From positions 1-64,000 of the forward strand of contig CAIVQG010000069.1 of the NCBI GenBank assembly GCA_903907985.1: DNA of 64,000 nt, given 5' to 3'. This DNA comes from an uncultured delta proteobacterium. GTDB taxonomy: Bacteria; Desulfobacterota; Syntrophia; Syntrophales; Smithellaceae. The position numbers were made by a program, and so were the translations under genes. This document shows, piece after piece, positions 35,323 through 44,016 of this stretch (its first letter is position 1; every line of letters starts with the position of its first letter). Below the pieces are notes generated by a model that was not told the DNA's origin, ran no database searches, and worked only from the letters and a program-made list of their open reading frames with translations.

Positions 35323-35352
35323 TTGACTTTTCTCAGCCATTTGCAATATATG
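35323..35352 (+). promoter_or_regulatory. Promoter of the attenuated liv/CoA-ligase operon
   Basis: TTGACT (35323-35328), 18 bases, TATATG (35347-35352). The predicted start is at about 35359, just before the AAGAGG (35361-35366) of the leader ORF at 35378. This leaves a transcript of about 160 bases before the terminator at 35481-35518. Confidence 0.6.
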
Positions 35353-35377
35353 CCGCAGTTAAGAGGTTGTTATAAAT

Positions 35378-35461
35378 ATGAATAAAAAAATATTTTCTCA
35401 TCAGGCAGCTTTTTTTTATTTTTTTAGCTTTAGCGCCAGGGTCTGCCTGACAGGATCATGA
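35378..35461 (+). CDS. Candidate phenylalanine-rich leader peptide (attenuator)
   Basis: A 27-codon ORF starting ATG at 35378 (MNKKIFSHQAA...) with AAGAGG 11 bases upstream, ending TGA at 35459-35461. Codons 12-18 (35411-35431) read FFYFFSF: five Phe and one Tyr in seven codons, like the E. coli pheL (FFFAFFF) and pheM (FRFFFYF) leaders. A stem TCAGGCAG (35401-35408) with CTGCCTGA (35443-35450) can form around the Phe codons. CTGCC can alternatively pair with GGCAG at 35487-35491, in the 5' arm of the terminator at 35481. This gives the mutually exclusive arrangement of amino-acid attenuators. The caveat is that a T-rich run gives Phe codons by chance. The rest of the gap 35269-35569 holds only the promoter and terminator. 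Confidence 0.55.
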   Translation: MNKKIFSHQAAFFYFFSFSARVCLTGS

Positions 35462-35480
35462 CCAGTAACTAGGGAAATGA

Positions 35481-35518
35481 ACCGTGGGCAGCTGAGTAAC
35501 AGCCCACGGTTTTTTTTT
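35481..35518 (+). terminator. Strong rho-independent terminator/attenuator ahead of the second liv operon
   Basis: Stem ACCGTGGGC (35481-35489) with GCCCACGGT (35502-35510), 12-base loop, then eight T. It lies between the promoter at 35323 and the start of the substrate-binding protein gene at 35570. If functional it must be bypassed for the operon to be expressed from that promoter, and no second clear promoter is seen between it and 35570. Confidence 0.85.
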
Positions 35519-35569
35519 GCCGTAAATTTAGGCAAAGTGGTAATGAAAAGCATATAATGAGGAGGGGAA

Positions 35570-36772
35570 ATGAAAAAGATTAATGTTCTGACCGTAATTA
35601 TGGCCGTAGTTTTCTTGCTAGCAGGCTTTACAACAGGGCAAGCTAAAACAATTAAAGTTGGAGCAGCAATTAACATGACCGGGCCGGCTTCGAGCTGGGG
35701 CCAGTTTCATGAAAAAGGCCAGCGCGATTATTTCCGCTATATCAATGATGTTAAAGGTGGTGTGTCCGGCAATAAGATCGAAATGATCTCCGTGGATACA
35801 GCCTACAAAGTGCCTGAAGCTGTTGCCGCCGTCCAGAAATTTGCCCTCCAGGATAAAGTGGATATGATTGCCACCTGGGGTGCAGGTGAAGGCCTGGCTG
35901 CAAAGCCGATAGTCCAAAAATATAAAATACCCACAATCAATTATTCGACCAGTTGGGAAATTCTAGAAAAACCCTTTGAATATATGTATCTGCCTTTCGG
36001 CAGCTATAAAATGGATTGTCATGCCGTTTTGGAATATGTCAGAGCAATCCATAAAGGAAAAGATGCACCCAAAGTTGGCCTGCTTACCTATAATAATGCC
36101 TATGGCCGGTCAATTCATGAACCAAGCAAGGAATATGCAGCAAAGCTGAAAATCAACATCGTGGCCATTGAAGAATTTCCCCCGAAGACAGTCGATCTGA
36201 ACACGGAATTGCTGCGCCTGCAAAAAGCCGGCGCTGAATATATATTTATCCAAATGTTGCCGTCCGCCATTATCACCGCTTTCAAGAGTGCTGATCGCAT
36301 TAATTATAGTCCGTTGTTTTTGGGAACATGGACATCAACTGACCCTGATTTCTTTAAAATGAGCAAGGGATTAATTCGCGATCGCTTTTTAATTCAATTC
36401 CCGGGTGCTCTGCCAACGGATAAATCAGAAGGTATGAAGGTGATGAAGGAACTATGGAAACGTTACAAAACAGTGGAAAAATTTGATGCTTCTTATTGGG
36501 AAGGGGTCGCGGTTGGTATGATCATGGAGAGAGCCTTTATCCGTGCTTATGAAAAAACTAAAAACATCAATCCGGAAACAATTAACGCGGCTATGGAATC
36601 ATTTAGAAATGAAGATTTTGGTGGTCTGATACCTAAAGTTACTTATACTAAAGATGATCATGGTGCATCATTCACTGCCCGTATGGTTAAAGTCACGGAA
36701 GACGGAAGATATGTGCCATTAACTAATTTTTACGTGCCGGGCAAGGATAAAATTAAACTGTTCAAACAGTAA
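35570..36772 (+). CDS. ABC transporter substrate-binding protein, Liv/HAAT type
   Basis: 400 residues with a signal peptide (cleavage near residue 26, after TTGQA) and a periplasmic-binding-protein type I fold: KVGAAINMTGPASSWGQFHE, KVGLLTYNNAYGRS. The ligand family (branched-chain amino acids, aromatic acids, amides) cannot be settled from sequence. The genes downstream encode two CoA ligases, so the cargo is probably a carboxylic acid that is activated after uptake. GAGGAGGGG precedes the ATG. It is the first gene behind the candidate attenuator and is followed by a LivG-type ATPase gene after 45 bases. Confidence 0.85.
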   Translation: MKKINVLTVIMAVVFLLAGFTTGQAKTIKVGAAINMTGPASSWGQFHEKGQRDYFRYINDVKGGVSGNKIEMISVDTAYKVPEAVAAVQKFALQDKVDMIATWGAGEGLAAKPIVQKYKIPTINYSTSWEILEKPFEYMYLPFGSYKMDCHAVLEYVRAIHKGKDAPKVGLLTYNNAYGRSIHEPSKEYAAKLKINIVAIEEFPPKTVDLNTELLRLQKAGAEYIFIQMLPSAIITAFKSADRINYSPLFLGTWTSTDPDFFKMSKGLIRDRFLIQFPGALPTDKSEGMKVMKELWKRYKTVEKFDASYWEGVAVGMIMERAFIRAYEKTKNINPETINAAMESFRNEDFGGLIPKVTYTKDDHGASFTARMVKVTEDGRYVPLTNFYVPGKDKIKLFKQ

Positions 36773-36817
36773 ATTAACTGTGAAGATGTTTTATTATGAT
36801 CTTCCAGAAGGATTTTC

Positions 36818-37645
36818 ATGAAAGCTTTTCGTGGCCGGCCGTCAATATTCAGCAGCCGGCGAGAAGAAGATAAAAAAGCAGAATTGGTAATTAAAGATTT
36901 GCGTTTGAACTTTGGCGGCGTTATTGCGGTCAAGGATGTCGATCTTAATGTCCATACCGGAGAATTGATGGCTATTATCGGTCCTAATGGAGCCGGTAAG
37001 ACCAGTTTGCTCAACTGTATTACCGGCTTTTACCATCCTCAAAAAGGGCAGATTATTTTCAACGGTCAGGATATTACCAACCTCCATACGCATGAACTGG
37101 TTTCGGTTGGAATTGGCAGGACATTTCAGAACATAGAATTATTTCCGGGAATGACAGTACTGGCCAATATGACTTTGGCACGCCATATTCATTGCAATTA
37201 CAGTTTTCTTCGTTCCTGTTTATTTTCCGGGGCGGTAAAAAAAGAAGAAATCCGGCATCGGCAAATTCTGGAAGAAATAATCGATTTTCTGGAAATGCAA
37301 CCCATCCGTAAAAAAACTGTAGGATCTCTGCCCTATGGAATGATGAAAAGAGTAGAATTGGGAAGGGCTCTGGCTCTGGAACCCCGTTTGCTCATTTTAG
37401 ATGAACCTTTTGCCGGAATGAATCTGGAAGAAAAAGAAGATATGGTTCGTTTCCTCTTGGAATTAAATCAAACTTGGGGACTGACGATGATTTTAGTTGA
37501 ACATGACATGTCCATTGTCATGAGCATTTCCCAGCGCATTATGGTCTTAAATTTTGGCGAAAAACTGGGTGAAGGCTCGCCTGAGGAAATCAGCAACCAT
37601 CCGGAAGTAATTAAAGCCTATCTGGGTGATGTTGATACTTTGTAG
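36818..37645 (+). CDS. Liv/HAAT-type ABC transporter ATPase, LivG-like
   Basis: 275 residues with Walker A GPNGAGKTSLLNCI, the LivG insert GIGRTFQNIELFPGM, signature LPYGMMKRVELGRAL (a deviant of LSYG), Walker B LLILDEPFAGMN and switch VEHDMSIVM. It carries an N-terminal extension of about 20 residues compared with the first LivG. Order and spacing place it in one operon with the genes before and after. Confidence 0.88.
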   Translation: MKAFRGRPSIFSSRREEDKKAELVIKDLRLNFGGVIAVKDVDLNVHTGELMAIIGPNGAGKTSLLNCITGFYHPQKGQIIFNGQDITNLHTHELVSVGIGRTFQNIELFPGMTVLANMTLARHIHCNYSFLRSCLFSGAVKKEEIRHRQILEEIIDFLEMQPIRKKTVGSLPYGMMKRVELGRALALEPRLLILDEPFAGMNLEEKEDMVRFLLELNQTWGLTMILVEHDMSIVMSISQRIMVLNFGEKLGEGSPEEISNHPEVIKAYLGDVDTL

Positions 37646-37685
37646 AAAGATAGATTACAATAGGCGGAATAGCTTGGATTTCACG

Positions 37686-39596
37686 ATGCAAAAACACATG
37701 GACAGTTACAATACGCTTCCCCAAATACTAGCCGGAAATTTCTCTACATATGGCGATACAAAAACAGCCATCAGGGACAAAGCATATGGTATCTGGCAGA
37801 AATACAGCTGGACAGATTATTATCGTTATATGGAGAAGACTGCGGCCGGATTTGCGGCCCTGAAACTCAAGCGCGGCGATGCTGTTTGTCTGATCGTTGA
37901 GAATCATCCGGAATGGTTATTTTCGGCAGCGGCTGCCCACGCTCTGGGTGCAACAACACTAAATTTATTTACATCATCTGTAGCCGAAGAATTAAGCACA
38001 TCTATCATACGTATTCATTGCCCGATTGTTGTGGTGCAGGATCAGGAGCAAGCCGATAAGCTACTGGAAATAAAAGATAAGGTACCGTTCATTCGGAAAG
38101 TTGTTTACATAGATCCCACGGGAATGACTTCTTACGAGAATGATCCCTGGCTGATGAGCTATGCCCAACTGCTGGAAAACGGTGAAAAATATCTTCAGGG
38201 AAATGAAAATTTCATTGCAGAAGAAATAAACAAAGGACGGCCTGATGATATTGCCGTAATGATTCAGACTTCAGGAACGACCGGCATTCCCAAGTTAGCC
38301 ATGCTTTCCCATCGCAATTTGATTTCCATCGCCCTGCAATGGACAGAGGCAAATAATATTCAGCCTGCGGAAAACTGGATATCGATATCTCCTCCGGCCT
38401 GGATTGTCGATCAAATGTGGTGCCTGGGTATTGCCCTGCAAAGTGCCATGACCATTAATTTCCCCGAAACAGCCGAAACAGTGCTGGAAGATTTTCGTGA
38501 TATCGGCCCATCAATAATCATAACATCGTCGCGCTTCTGGGAGGACATGGCTTCCAGTATTCGGGTTAAAATATCTGATGCCGGTTGGTTGAAGAGAAAT
38601 TTATTTTACCTCGCTGAATCGGTTGGCAAAACAGTCGTCGAAAAAACTGCTAAGAAGATCAAAATTAATTTTTCATTGAATGTTTTATATAAATTAATGT
38701 CATTTCTGGTTTACCGCCCTCTTTTGGATCGCCTGGGCTGTTCCCACTTTCGCAGTGCTTTCACCGGGGGCCACCCTATCAGTCCGGATGTCATTCTTTT
38801 CTTCCGCGCCATTGGTTTGAATCTCAAACAATGTTATGGTTTGACGGAAGCCGGTGGTATCTTCCAGATCCAGCCGGATAATGAAGTTAAGCTGGAAACT
38901 GTCGGAAAACCATTGCCGCAGACTGAAGTAAAAATTGCCGATGATCAGGAAGTTCTGGTGAAAAGCCTGGCTAATTTTTCAGGCTATTATAATGATTATG
39001 AGACAACACAGAATGCTTTTCTTGATGGCTGGCTGAAAACAGGTGATGCCGGTTACATTGATGTCGATGGCCATTTACTGATAATCGGCCGCAAAGAAGA
39101 TATCATCCGCAATAAAAGCGGCGAAGCTTTTTCGCCAGATTTTATTGAAACCCGTTTGAAGTTCAGCCCATATATTAAAGAAGCAGTTATATTTGGTGAG
39201 AGTCGGCCTTTCATAACCGCAATGATCAACATCGATTTGGGAAACGTCGGCAACTGGGCGGAAGAACGGATGATTCCTTATACAACTTATATGGATCTTG
39301 CGCAGCAGCCGGCAGTCGAAGAATTGATCTTAAAAGAAGTAAGGAAGGTTAACGAGCAACTTCCCAATTTGATGAAACTCAAAACGTTTATTCTGCTTTA
39401 CAAATTACTCGATGCTGATGAAGAAGAGCTTACCCGCACCGGTAAGGTAAGGCGGCGTTTTGTTTACGGGCTGTATATTAAAATTATTGAGGCTATGTAC
39501 CATAATGAAAAAAATGTTCGGGTACAGGGTAAGGTGCGTTACCGTGACGGCCGTATCGGTGAAATTGAAACAACGGTAAACATAATTCAGGTATGA
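37686..39596 (+). CDS. AMP-forming acyl-CoA synthetase embedded in the transport operon
   Basis: About 636 residues from the ATG at 37686. An earlier in-frame start at 37626 overlaps livG and adds a non-conserved stretch. The adenylate-forming motifs are QTSGTTGIPKLAMLSHRN (P-loop), KQCYGLTEAGGIFQ, LKTGDAGYIDVDGHLLIIGR and KEDIIRNKSGEAF. The C-terminal catalytic lysine lies in LTRTGKVRRRF. The family is long-chain fatty-acyl-CoA ligase-like but also includes aryl and other acyl-CoA ligases. It is placed between the ATPase and permease genes, so CoA activation is coupled to import. A MITE-like repeat starts four bases after the stop. Confidence 0.87.
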   Translation: MQKHMDSYNTLPQILAGNFSTYGDTKTAIRDKAYGIWQKYSWTDYYRYMEKTAAGFAALKLKRGDAVCLIVENHPEWLFSAAAAHALGATTLNLFTSSVAEELSTSIIRIHCPIVVVQDQEQADKLLEIKDKVPFIRKVVYIDPTGMTSYENDPWLMSYAQLLENGEKYLQGNENFIAEEINKGRPDDIAVMIQTSGTTGIPKLAMLSHRNLISIALQWTEANNIQPAENWISISPPAWIVDQMWCLGIALQSAMTINFPETAETVLEDFRDIGPSIIITSSRFWEDMASSIRVKISDAGWLKRNLFYLAESVGKTVVEKTAKKIKINFSLNVLYKLMSFLVYRPLLDRLGCSHFRSAFTGGHPISPDVILFFRAIGLNLKQCYGLTEAGGIFQIQPDNEVKLETVGKPLPQTEVKIADDQEVLVKSLANFSGYYNDYETTQNAFLDGWLKTGDAGYIDVDGHLLIIGRKEDIIRNKSGEAFSPDFIETRLKFSPYIKEAVIFGESRPFITAMINIDLGNVGNWAEERMIPYTTYMDLAQQPAVEELILKEVRKVNEQLPNLMKLKTFILLYKLLDADEEELTRTGKVRRRFVYGLYIKIIEAMYHNEKNVRVQGKVRYRDGRIGEIETTVNIIQV

Positions 39597-39600
39597 TAAG

Positions 39601-39720
39601 CCGTTGTTCAAAAATAACTTAGTCTTGCCACCCGCATGGGTGGTCAAATAAACGCTGGGAACGGCATAAGGAGCCGTAACGAAATACAGGAAAGAATAGG
39701 TTATTTCGAAACGGCTCCTA
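39601..39720 (+). repeat. Intergenic MITE-like repeat, copy B (inside an operon)
   Basis: The clearest copy: CCGTTGTTCAAAAATAACTT at the left, GCATGGGTGGTCAAATAA in the middle, AACGGCATAAGG and GCCGTAACGAAATA, ending TTATTTCGAAACGGCTCCTA. The last part pairs with 39669-39686 as an 18-position hairpin with 2 mismatches. It fills the gap between the synthetase and livH genes and must be transcribed with them. Confidence 0.85.
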
Positions 39721-39733
39721 AAAGGATTTTAAA

Positions 39734-40612
39734 ATGGATTTTTTTCTTCAGCTCCTGGTAAATGGCGTTTGTGTCGGGCTTCTCTATGGAATATCAGCCA
39801 TGGGGTTCGTGATGATTTTTAAATCATCCAGTGTGTTGAACTTTGCCCATGGTGAACTTCTGGCGCTGGGAGCTTTCTTTTTCTTAGCTTTGATTACCTG
39901 GGCCGGCTTGCCTGTTTTAATCGCTTTTATTCTGACGCTGGTCGGTTGCTTCATTCTGGGATTTTTAATTGAAAAATTCTTTTTAAGGCCGCTCATCGGT
40001 GAAAAACTGATTTTTGTTATTATGCTTACGGTAGGTCTTGCGGCCATGTTCAAAGGGCTTATTTTACTTATCTGGGGCGGTAATTTGCATACTTATCCTG
40101 ATTTTTTGCCGGAATCATTGGCACTGAAATTGGGCGCAATCTATATCGCACCAGTTTATTCAGCTACTCTGGTCATTAGCGTCCTGTTCCTGGTTCTGTT
40201 TGGATTATTTTTTAAAAAATCGGCACAGGGAATATACATGCGCTCAGTGGCCGATAATCAAAAAGCCGCTTTATCCCTGGGAGTTCATGTCCGGCGAGTA
40301 TTTGCCTTATCCTGGGCAATTGCTGCTCTCGTTGCTAGTATGAGCGGTATCGTCTTGGGAATTATTAATGGTGTTAATGTCCACGATTTGAGTTCTATCG
40401 GGCTAAAAGTATTTCCGGTGGTTATCTTAGGCGGGCTCGATAGCATCGGTGGCGCTATTATCGGTGGTATAATTATCGGCTTGCTGGAGACTTTTACCGG
40501 TGGCTATTTATCGCCGTCATTGCGTGATGTAGTGCCTTATATTGTTCTGGTCTTTATTTTACTGGTTAAACCTTATGGCCTGTTTGGTCTTGTGGAAATT
40601 GAGAGGGTATAG
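39734..40612 (+). CDS. Liv/HAAT-type ABC transporter permease, LivH-like
   Basis: 292 residues, about eight helices, with FLQLLVNGVCVGLLYGISAM and the ATPase-contact segment LGGLDSIGGAIIGGIIIGL. AAAAGGA lies 7 bases before the ATG, just after the end of repeat copy B. The stop is immediately followed by the ATG of the next gene. Confidence 0.9.
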   Translation: MDFFLQLLVNGVCVGLLYGISAMGFVMIFKSSSVLNFAHGELLALGAFFFLALITWAGLPVLIAFILTLVGCFILGFLIEKFFLRPLIGEKLIFVIMLTVGLAAMFKGLILLIWGGNLHTYPDFLPESLALKLGAIYIAPVYSATLVISVLFLVLFGLFFKKSAQGIYMRSVADNQKAALSLGVHVRRVFALSWAIAALVASMSGIVLGIINGVNVHDLSSIGLKVFPVVILGGLDSIGGAIIGGIIIGLLETFTGGYLSPSLRDVVPYIVLVFILLVKPYGLFGLVEIERV

Positions 40613-41683
40613 ATGAGGAAATTTTCGTTTCATCCCTGCGGTAATTATCGCGAAGATTATGCTCAGGAACTGAACATATTTGATACTGATTATGGCCGGG
40701 TTTGTCTGGGGCTGTTTCTGGTTTTGCTTTTTTTCGTAACCCCTTTAACAGTCAGCCCTTATATGCTCTATATTCTGAATACTATCGGCATAGCTGCTAT
40801 TGCTGCCATTGGGCTGAATATTCTTATCGGTTATACCGGACTAATATCGCTGGGACATGGCGCTTTTTTCGGTGTTGGCGCCTATGCAGCGGCCATATTA
40901 GCTACTCGCGTGGGGCTCGATTTTTATCTGGCCATACCGGCCGCCGGTATCATAACAGCACTTGTCGGCATGATTATCGGAATTCCTTCCGGACGTTTGA
41001 AGGGTCTGTATTTAACGATTGCCACCCTGGCCGGCCAATTTATCATCGAATACGTTCTTATCCATTGGGACAGTATGACTCAGGGAACAATGGGTATTAC
41101 CATTCCTCCAGCGAAAATTATGCAATGGGAAATAGCGGGAGATAAGTCTTTTTTCTTTCTGATCTTCTTTTGCCTTGTTTTAATGACCTGGTTTGCCGTT
41201 AATGTCATGCGCAGCAAGTATGGACGAGCTTTTATTGCCATTCGGGATAATGACCGGGCGGCCGAAGGCATGGGTATTCCAATTTTTAAATATAAACTAC
41301 TATCTTTTGCCATGAGCTCTTTTTATGCCGGTTTTGCCGGAGCGCTCTGGGCATATTATATGGTCAGCGTAACCGCCGAACCTTTTAATTTGAGCCTATC
41401 CGTAGAATTTATTGCCATGGTTATAATTGGCGGTATGGGCAATATTCCCGGAGCAATATTCGGAGCTACATTTATCACGCTACTTAATGAACTGCTGCGC
41501 TACATTACCGGCTTTCTCATGAATATCGGCGTTGTAACAAGTTCCGGTTTAAATATGGCGCCGTTGCGCGAATTTGTTTTTGGATTATCCATCGTTTTGT
41601 TTATTTTATTGGAACCACGAGGCATTGCCGAAATATGGAGAATAGTGCGCTCCAACTTTAGGCTGTGGCCATTTTCATATTAG
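40613..41683 (+). CDS. Liv/HAAT-type ABC transporter permease, LivM-like
   Basis: 356 residues, longer than the first LivM because of an N-terminal soluble stretch of about 30 residues. It has LNILIGYTGLISLGHGAFFG and GGMGNIPGAIFGATFI. It begins directly at the LivH stop, so the two permeases are translationally coupled. Confidence 0.9.
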   Translation: MRKFSFHPCGNYREDYAQELNIFDTDYGRVCLGLFLVLLFFVTPLTVSPYMLYILNTIGIAAIAAIGLNILIGYTGLISLGHGAFFGVGAYAAAILATRVGLDFYLAIPAAGIITALVGMIIGIPSGRLKGLYLTIATLAGQFIIEYVLIHWDSMTQGTMGITIPPAKIMQWEIAGDKSFFFLIFFCLVLMTWFAVNVMRSKYGRAFIAIRDNDRAAEGMGIPIFKYKLLSFAMSSFYAGFAGALWAYYMVSVTAEPFNLSLSVEFIAMVIIGGMGNIPGAIFGATFITLLNELLRYITGFLMNIGVVTSSGLNMAPLREFVFGLSIVLFILLEPRGIAEIWRIVRSNFRLWPFSY

Positions 41684-41790
41684 AAAACTAGCATTTTCTT
41701 TTTGTAAAAAGTAAATGCTTAAGTTTTCTTATCCCGCAAAGCGGGGTTAGTGAATTAGAAATTATCCTGTTTATTGGTTTAAGGTAAATT

Positions 41791-42591
41791 ATGGGTGAAA
41801 TACTTTTACAAATAAATAATATATCTGTTGTATATTCAGATGTTATACAGGTATTAAAAGGTGTTTCTTTAAGTGTGGAAAAGGGGCATATAGTATCTCT
41901 TCTGGGTAGCAACGGCGCCGGGAAAACAACTACCTTAAAGGCCGTATCCGGTTTACTCAAACCGGAGAATGGAGAAGTAACGGATGGTGAAATTATTTTT
42001 CAAGGTAAGAACATCCAGAATCAAGCGCCGGAACACATAACACGTCAGGGAATCATTCAAGTTTTGGAAGGCCGTCAGCCCTTCAAATATTTAACGATTG
42101 AAGAAAATTTGCGGGTAGGAACAGCAACGCGGGCGGGAAAGCCCTATAAACAGGACTTGGAGATGGTTTATAATTATTTTCCGGCCCTGGTGCAAAGAAG
42201 AAAATCATTAGCCGGATACTGTAGTGGCGGTGAATTGCAGATGCTGGTTATCGGCCGGGCTTTGATGGCACATCCTAAGCTTTTAATGCTCGATGAACCA
42301 TCGTTGGGATTGGCCCCTCTTGTCGTCAAAGAAATATTTCAAATCATTAAAAAAATTAACGAAGATCAAGGCGCTACCATCATCTTAGTGGAGCAAAACG
42401 CCAACATGGCGCTCCAGGTTGCCCATTACGGTTATGTTATGGAAAACGGCAAGATCATGATGGAAGGAACAGCCAAAGAATTATCCGAAAATCCGGATGT
42501 CAAAGAATTTTACCTGGGCATGGCCGCCTCCGGTATCGCCAAGTCTTATAAAGACGTTAAATCCTACAAGCGACGCAAACGCTGGTTATGA
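41791..42591 (+). CDS. Liv/HAAT-type ABC transporter ATPase, LivF-like
   Basis: 266 residues with Walker A GSNGAGKTTTLKAV, signature CSGGELQMLVIGRAL, Walker B LLMLDEPSLGL and LVEQNANMAL, plus a basic C-terminal tail. The spacer before it (41684-41790) has a short CCCGCAAAGCGGG hairpin at 41733-41745. The 171-base gap behind it has a TTCGCC/GGCGAA hairpin near 42619 but no obvious terminator, so the ligase gene at 42763 may still be in the operon. Confidence 0.9.
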   Translation: MGEILLQINNISVVYSDVIQVLKGVSLSVEKGHIVSLLGSNGAGKTTTLKAVSGLLKPENGEVTDGEIIFQGKNIQNQAPEHITRQGIIQVLEGRQPFKYLTIEENLRVGTATRAGKPYKQDLEMVYNYFPALVQRRKSLAGYCSGGELQMLVIGRALMAHPKLLMLDEPSLGLAPLVVKEIFQIIKKINEDQGATIILVEQNANMALQVAHYGYVMENGKIMMEGTAKELSENPDVKEFYLGMAASGIAKSYKDVKSYKRRKRWL

Positions 42592-42762
42592 TACCATTCA
42601 GCTTGGAAGTATTCGCCAAGAAGGCGAAAATTCCCGGCGTGGTAGATTTTTAATTTTGTATACGCATCCCTAAGGGATTGCGCTTCCCGGTCTGCGGACA
42701 ACTTTGTGTTAGCATGTATTCTTTATACAAAAAATTAATTATAATAAACAAAAAGGAAACCT

Positions 42763-44016
42763 ATGAGCCGCTTATTTGATGATAAAGAATCGTGGACGAG
42801 AGAAGAAAGAAAAACAAAGCAAGACCAGAGTCTATCTAATATGGTAAGTCTAGGCTATGAGAAATCACCCCGTATAAAGCAAATATTCGACACGCATAAA
42901 ATCAATCCGCTCAATATTAAATCAAGGGAAGATTTGGAAGTGCTGCCGGTTACCTCGAGGGAAAAGCTGGTGGACATGGAGCTCCAGGACCAGCCTTTTG
43001 CGAGTCTGCAAAATCCTGATATAAAAATTGACCGGATTTTTACATCACCGGGTCCTGTTTATGAACCGCATCTTTCCGAAACGGATTATCTCTGGGCACG
43101 GGCCTATCATGCAGCAGGCATTGGCCCCGATGATATCGCCCTTTGCGCTTTTTCTTATCACCTGGTGGCGGCAGGTCTAACTTTCCACAGCGGTTTGCGC
43201 AAAGTAGGCGCCACGGTAGTTCCTTCCGGGGCATCATCATCGCAGATGCAGGTACAATTGATTAAAGATTTAAAGGTTACTGCTTATACGGGCACACCCA
43301 GTTTTCTTATGTCTATTATCAGCAAAGCTCAAGAGTTGAGCTTTGATTTTAAGAAAGATTTTGGTGTGAAAAAAGCCTGTTTTGCCGCGGAACCGCTGTT
43401 TCCGGATATGCGCCGGAAATTTGAAGAAGAATACGGTATTGATACATATCAAATGTACGGAGCGACCGAAGTAGGCGATGTTGCCTACGAATGCAGCGAG
43501 AAAAAGGGCTGGCATATCTGCGAAGAAACTATTGTGGAAATAGTTGATCCAGAGACCGGCCGCAATGTTGCAGCGGGTGAGCTAGGTGAAATTGTTGTTA
43601 CCCGCCTCAATGATATTTTCTTCTTGCTGCGCTTTGGAACCGGGGATTTATCGCGCCTGATTGCCGAGCATTGTCCCTGCGGACGCACATCTTACCGGTT
43701 GGCCGGAATTGCCGGCAGGGTAGGGGATGCCGTCAAAGTACGGGGTATGTTTATAGCCCCCAGCCAGTTAAAGATGATTCAAGCAAAATTTAACAATTTG
43801 CCCATACAGGCAATTGTAACCAGAGAAGGTCATGCAGATCGTCTGAAACTGCGGCTGGAAAAGATTTCTCCGGAAATGGGTGATGAAAAATGGGAAACCG
43901 GATTTAAAAAATATTTTCAGGAAATCTGCACAGTGAAGATTGATCAAATAGAATACGTATCGGCAGGTACGATTAAACCGGAAGAGAAACTACTGGTTGA
44001 TTTGCGGAAGTGGTAA
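42763..44016 (+). CDS. Phenylacetate-CoA ligase-like (PaaK family) adenylate-forming enzyme
   Basis: 417 residues with the PaaK layout: ARAYHAAGIGPDDIALCAFS, YQMYGATEVGDVAYEC, HICEETIVEIVDPETG, LLRFGTGDLSRL, a CPCGRT zinc-like pair and AGRVGDAVKVRGMFIAPSQL. Instead of the usual SSGTTGxP P-loop it has FTSPGPVYEPH, so nucleotide handling may differ from classical PaaK. PaaK activates phenylacetate with ATP and CoA. With its deviant P-loop the true substrate is uncertain. As the last gene of the liv operon, it points to an aromatic or short-chain acid. AAAGGAAA precedes the ATG. Confidence 0.82.
   Translation: MSRLFDDKESWTREERKTKQDQSLSNMVSLGYEKSPRIKQIFDTHKINPLNIKSREDLEVLPVTSREKLVDMELQDQPFASLQNPDIKIDRIFTSPGPVYEPHLSETDYLWARAYHAAGIGPDDIALCAFSYHLVAAGLTFHSGLRKVGATVVPSGASSSQMQVQLIKDLKVTAYTGTPSFLMSIISKAQELSFDFKKDFGVKKACFAAEPLFPDMRRKFEEEYGIDTYQMYGATEVGDVAYECSEKKGWHICEETIVEIVDPETGRNVAAGELGEIVVTRLNDIFFLLRFGTGDLSRLIAEHCPCGRTSYRLAGIAGRVGDAVKVRGMFIAPSQLKMIQAKFNNLPIQAIVTREGHADRLKLRLEKISPEMGDEKWETGFKKYFQEICTVKIDQIEYVSAGTIKPEEKLLVDLRKW

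Noticed and set aside
35409-35425. Poly-T run as a terminator U-tract
   Set aside because: No GC-rich hairpin lies just upstream on the plus strand. The run is better explained as Phe/Tyr codons of the leader ORF.
35323-35570. Known riboswitch in front of the second liv operon
   Set aside because: No consensus of glycine, SAM, preQ1, c-di-GMP, guanidine or ZTP riboswitches could be matched. The attenuator explanation uses the sequence better.
35416-35676. Minus-strand reading frame across the leader region
   Set aside because: It crosses the terminator and the start of the binding-protein gene, and has no ribosome-binding site or recognisable sequence.
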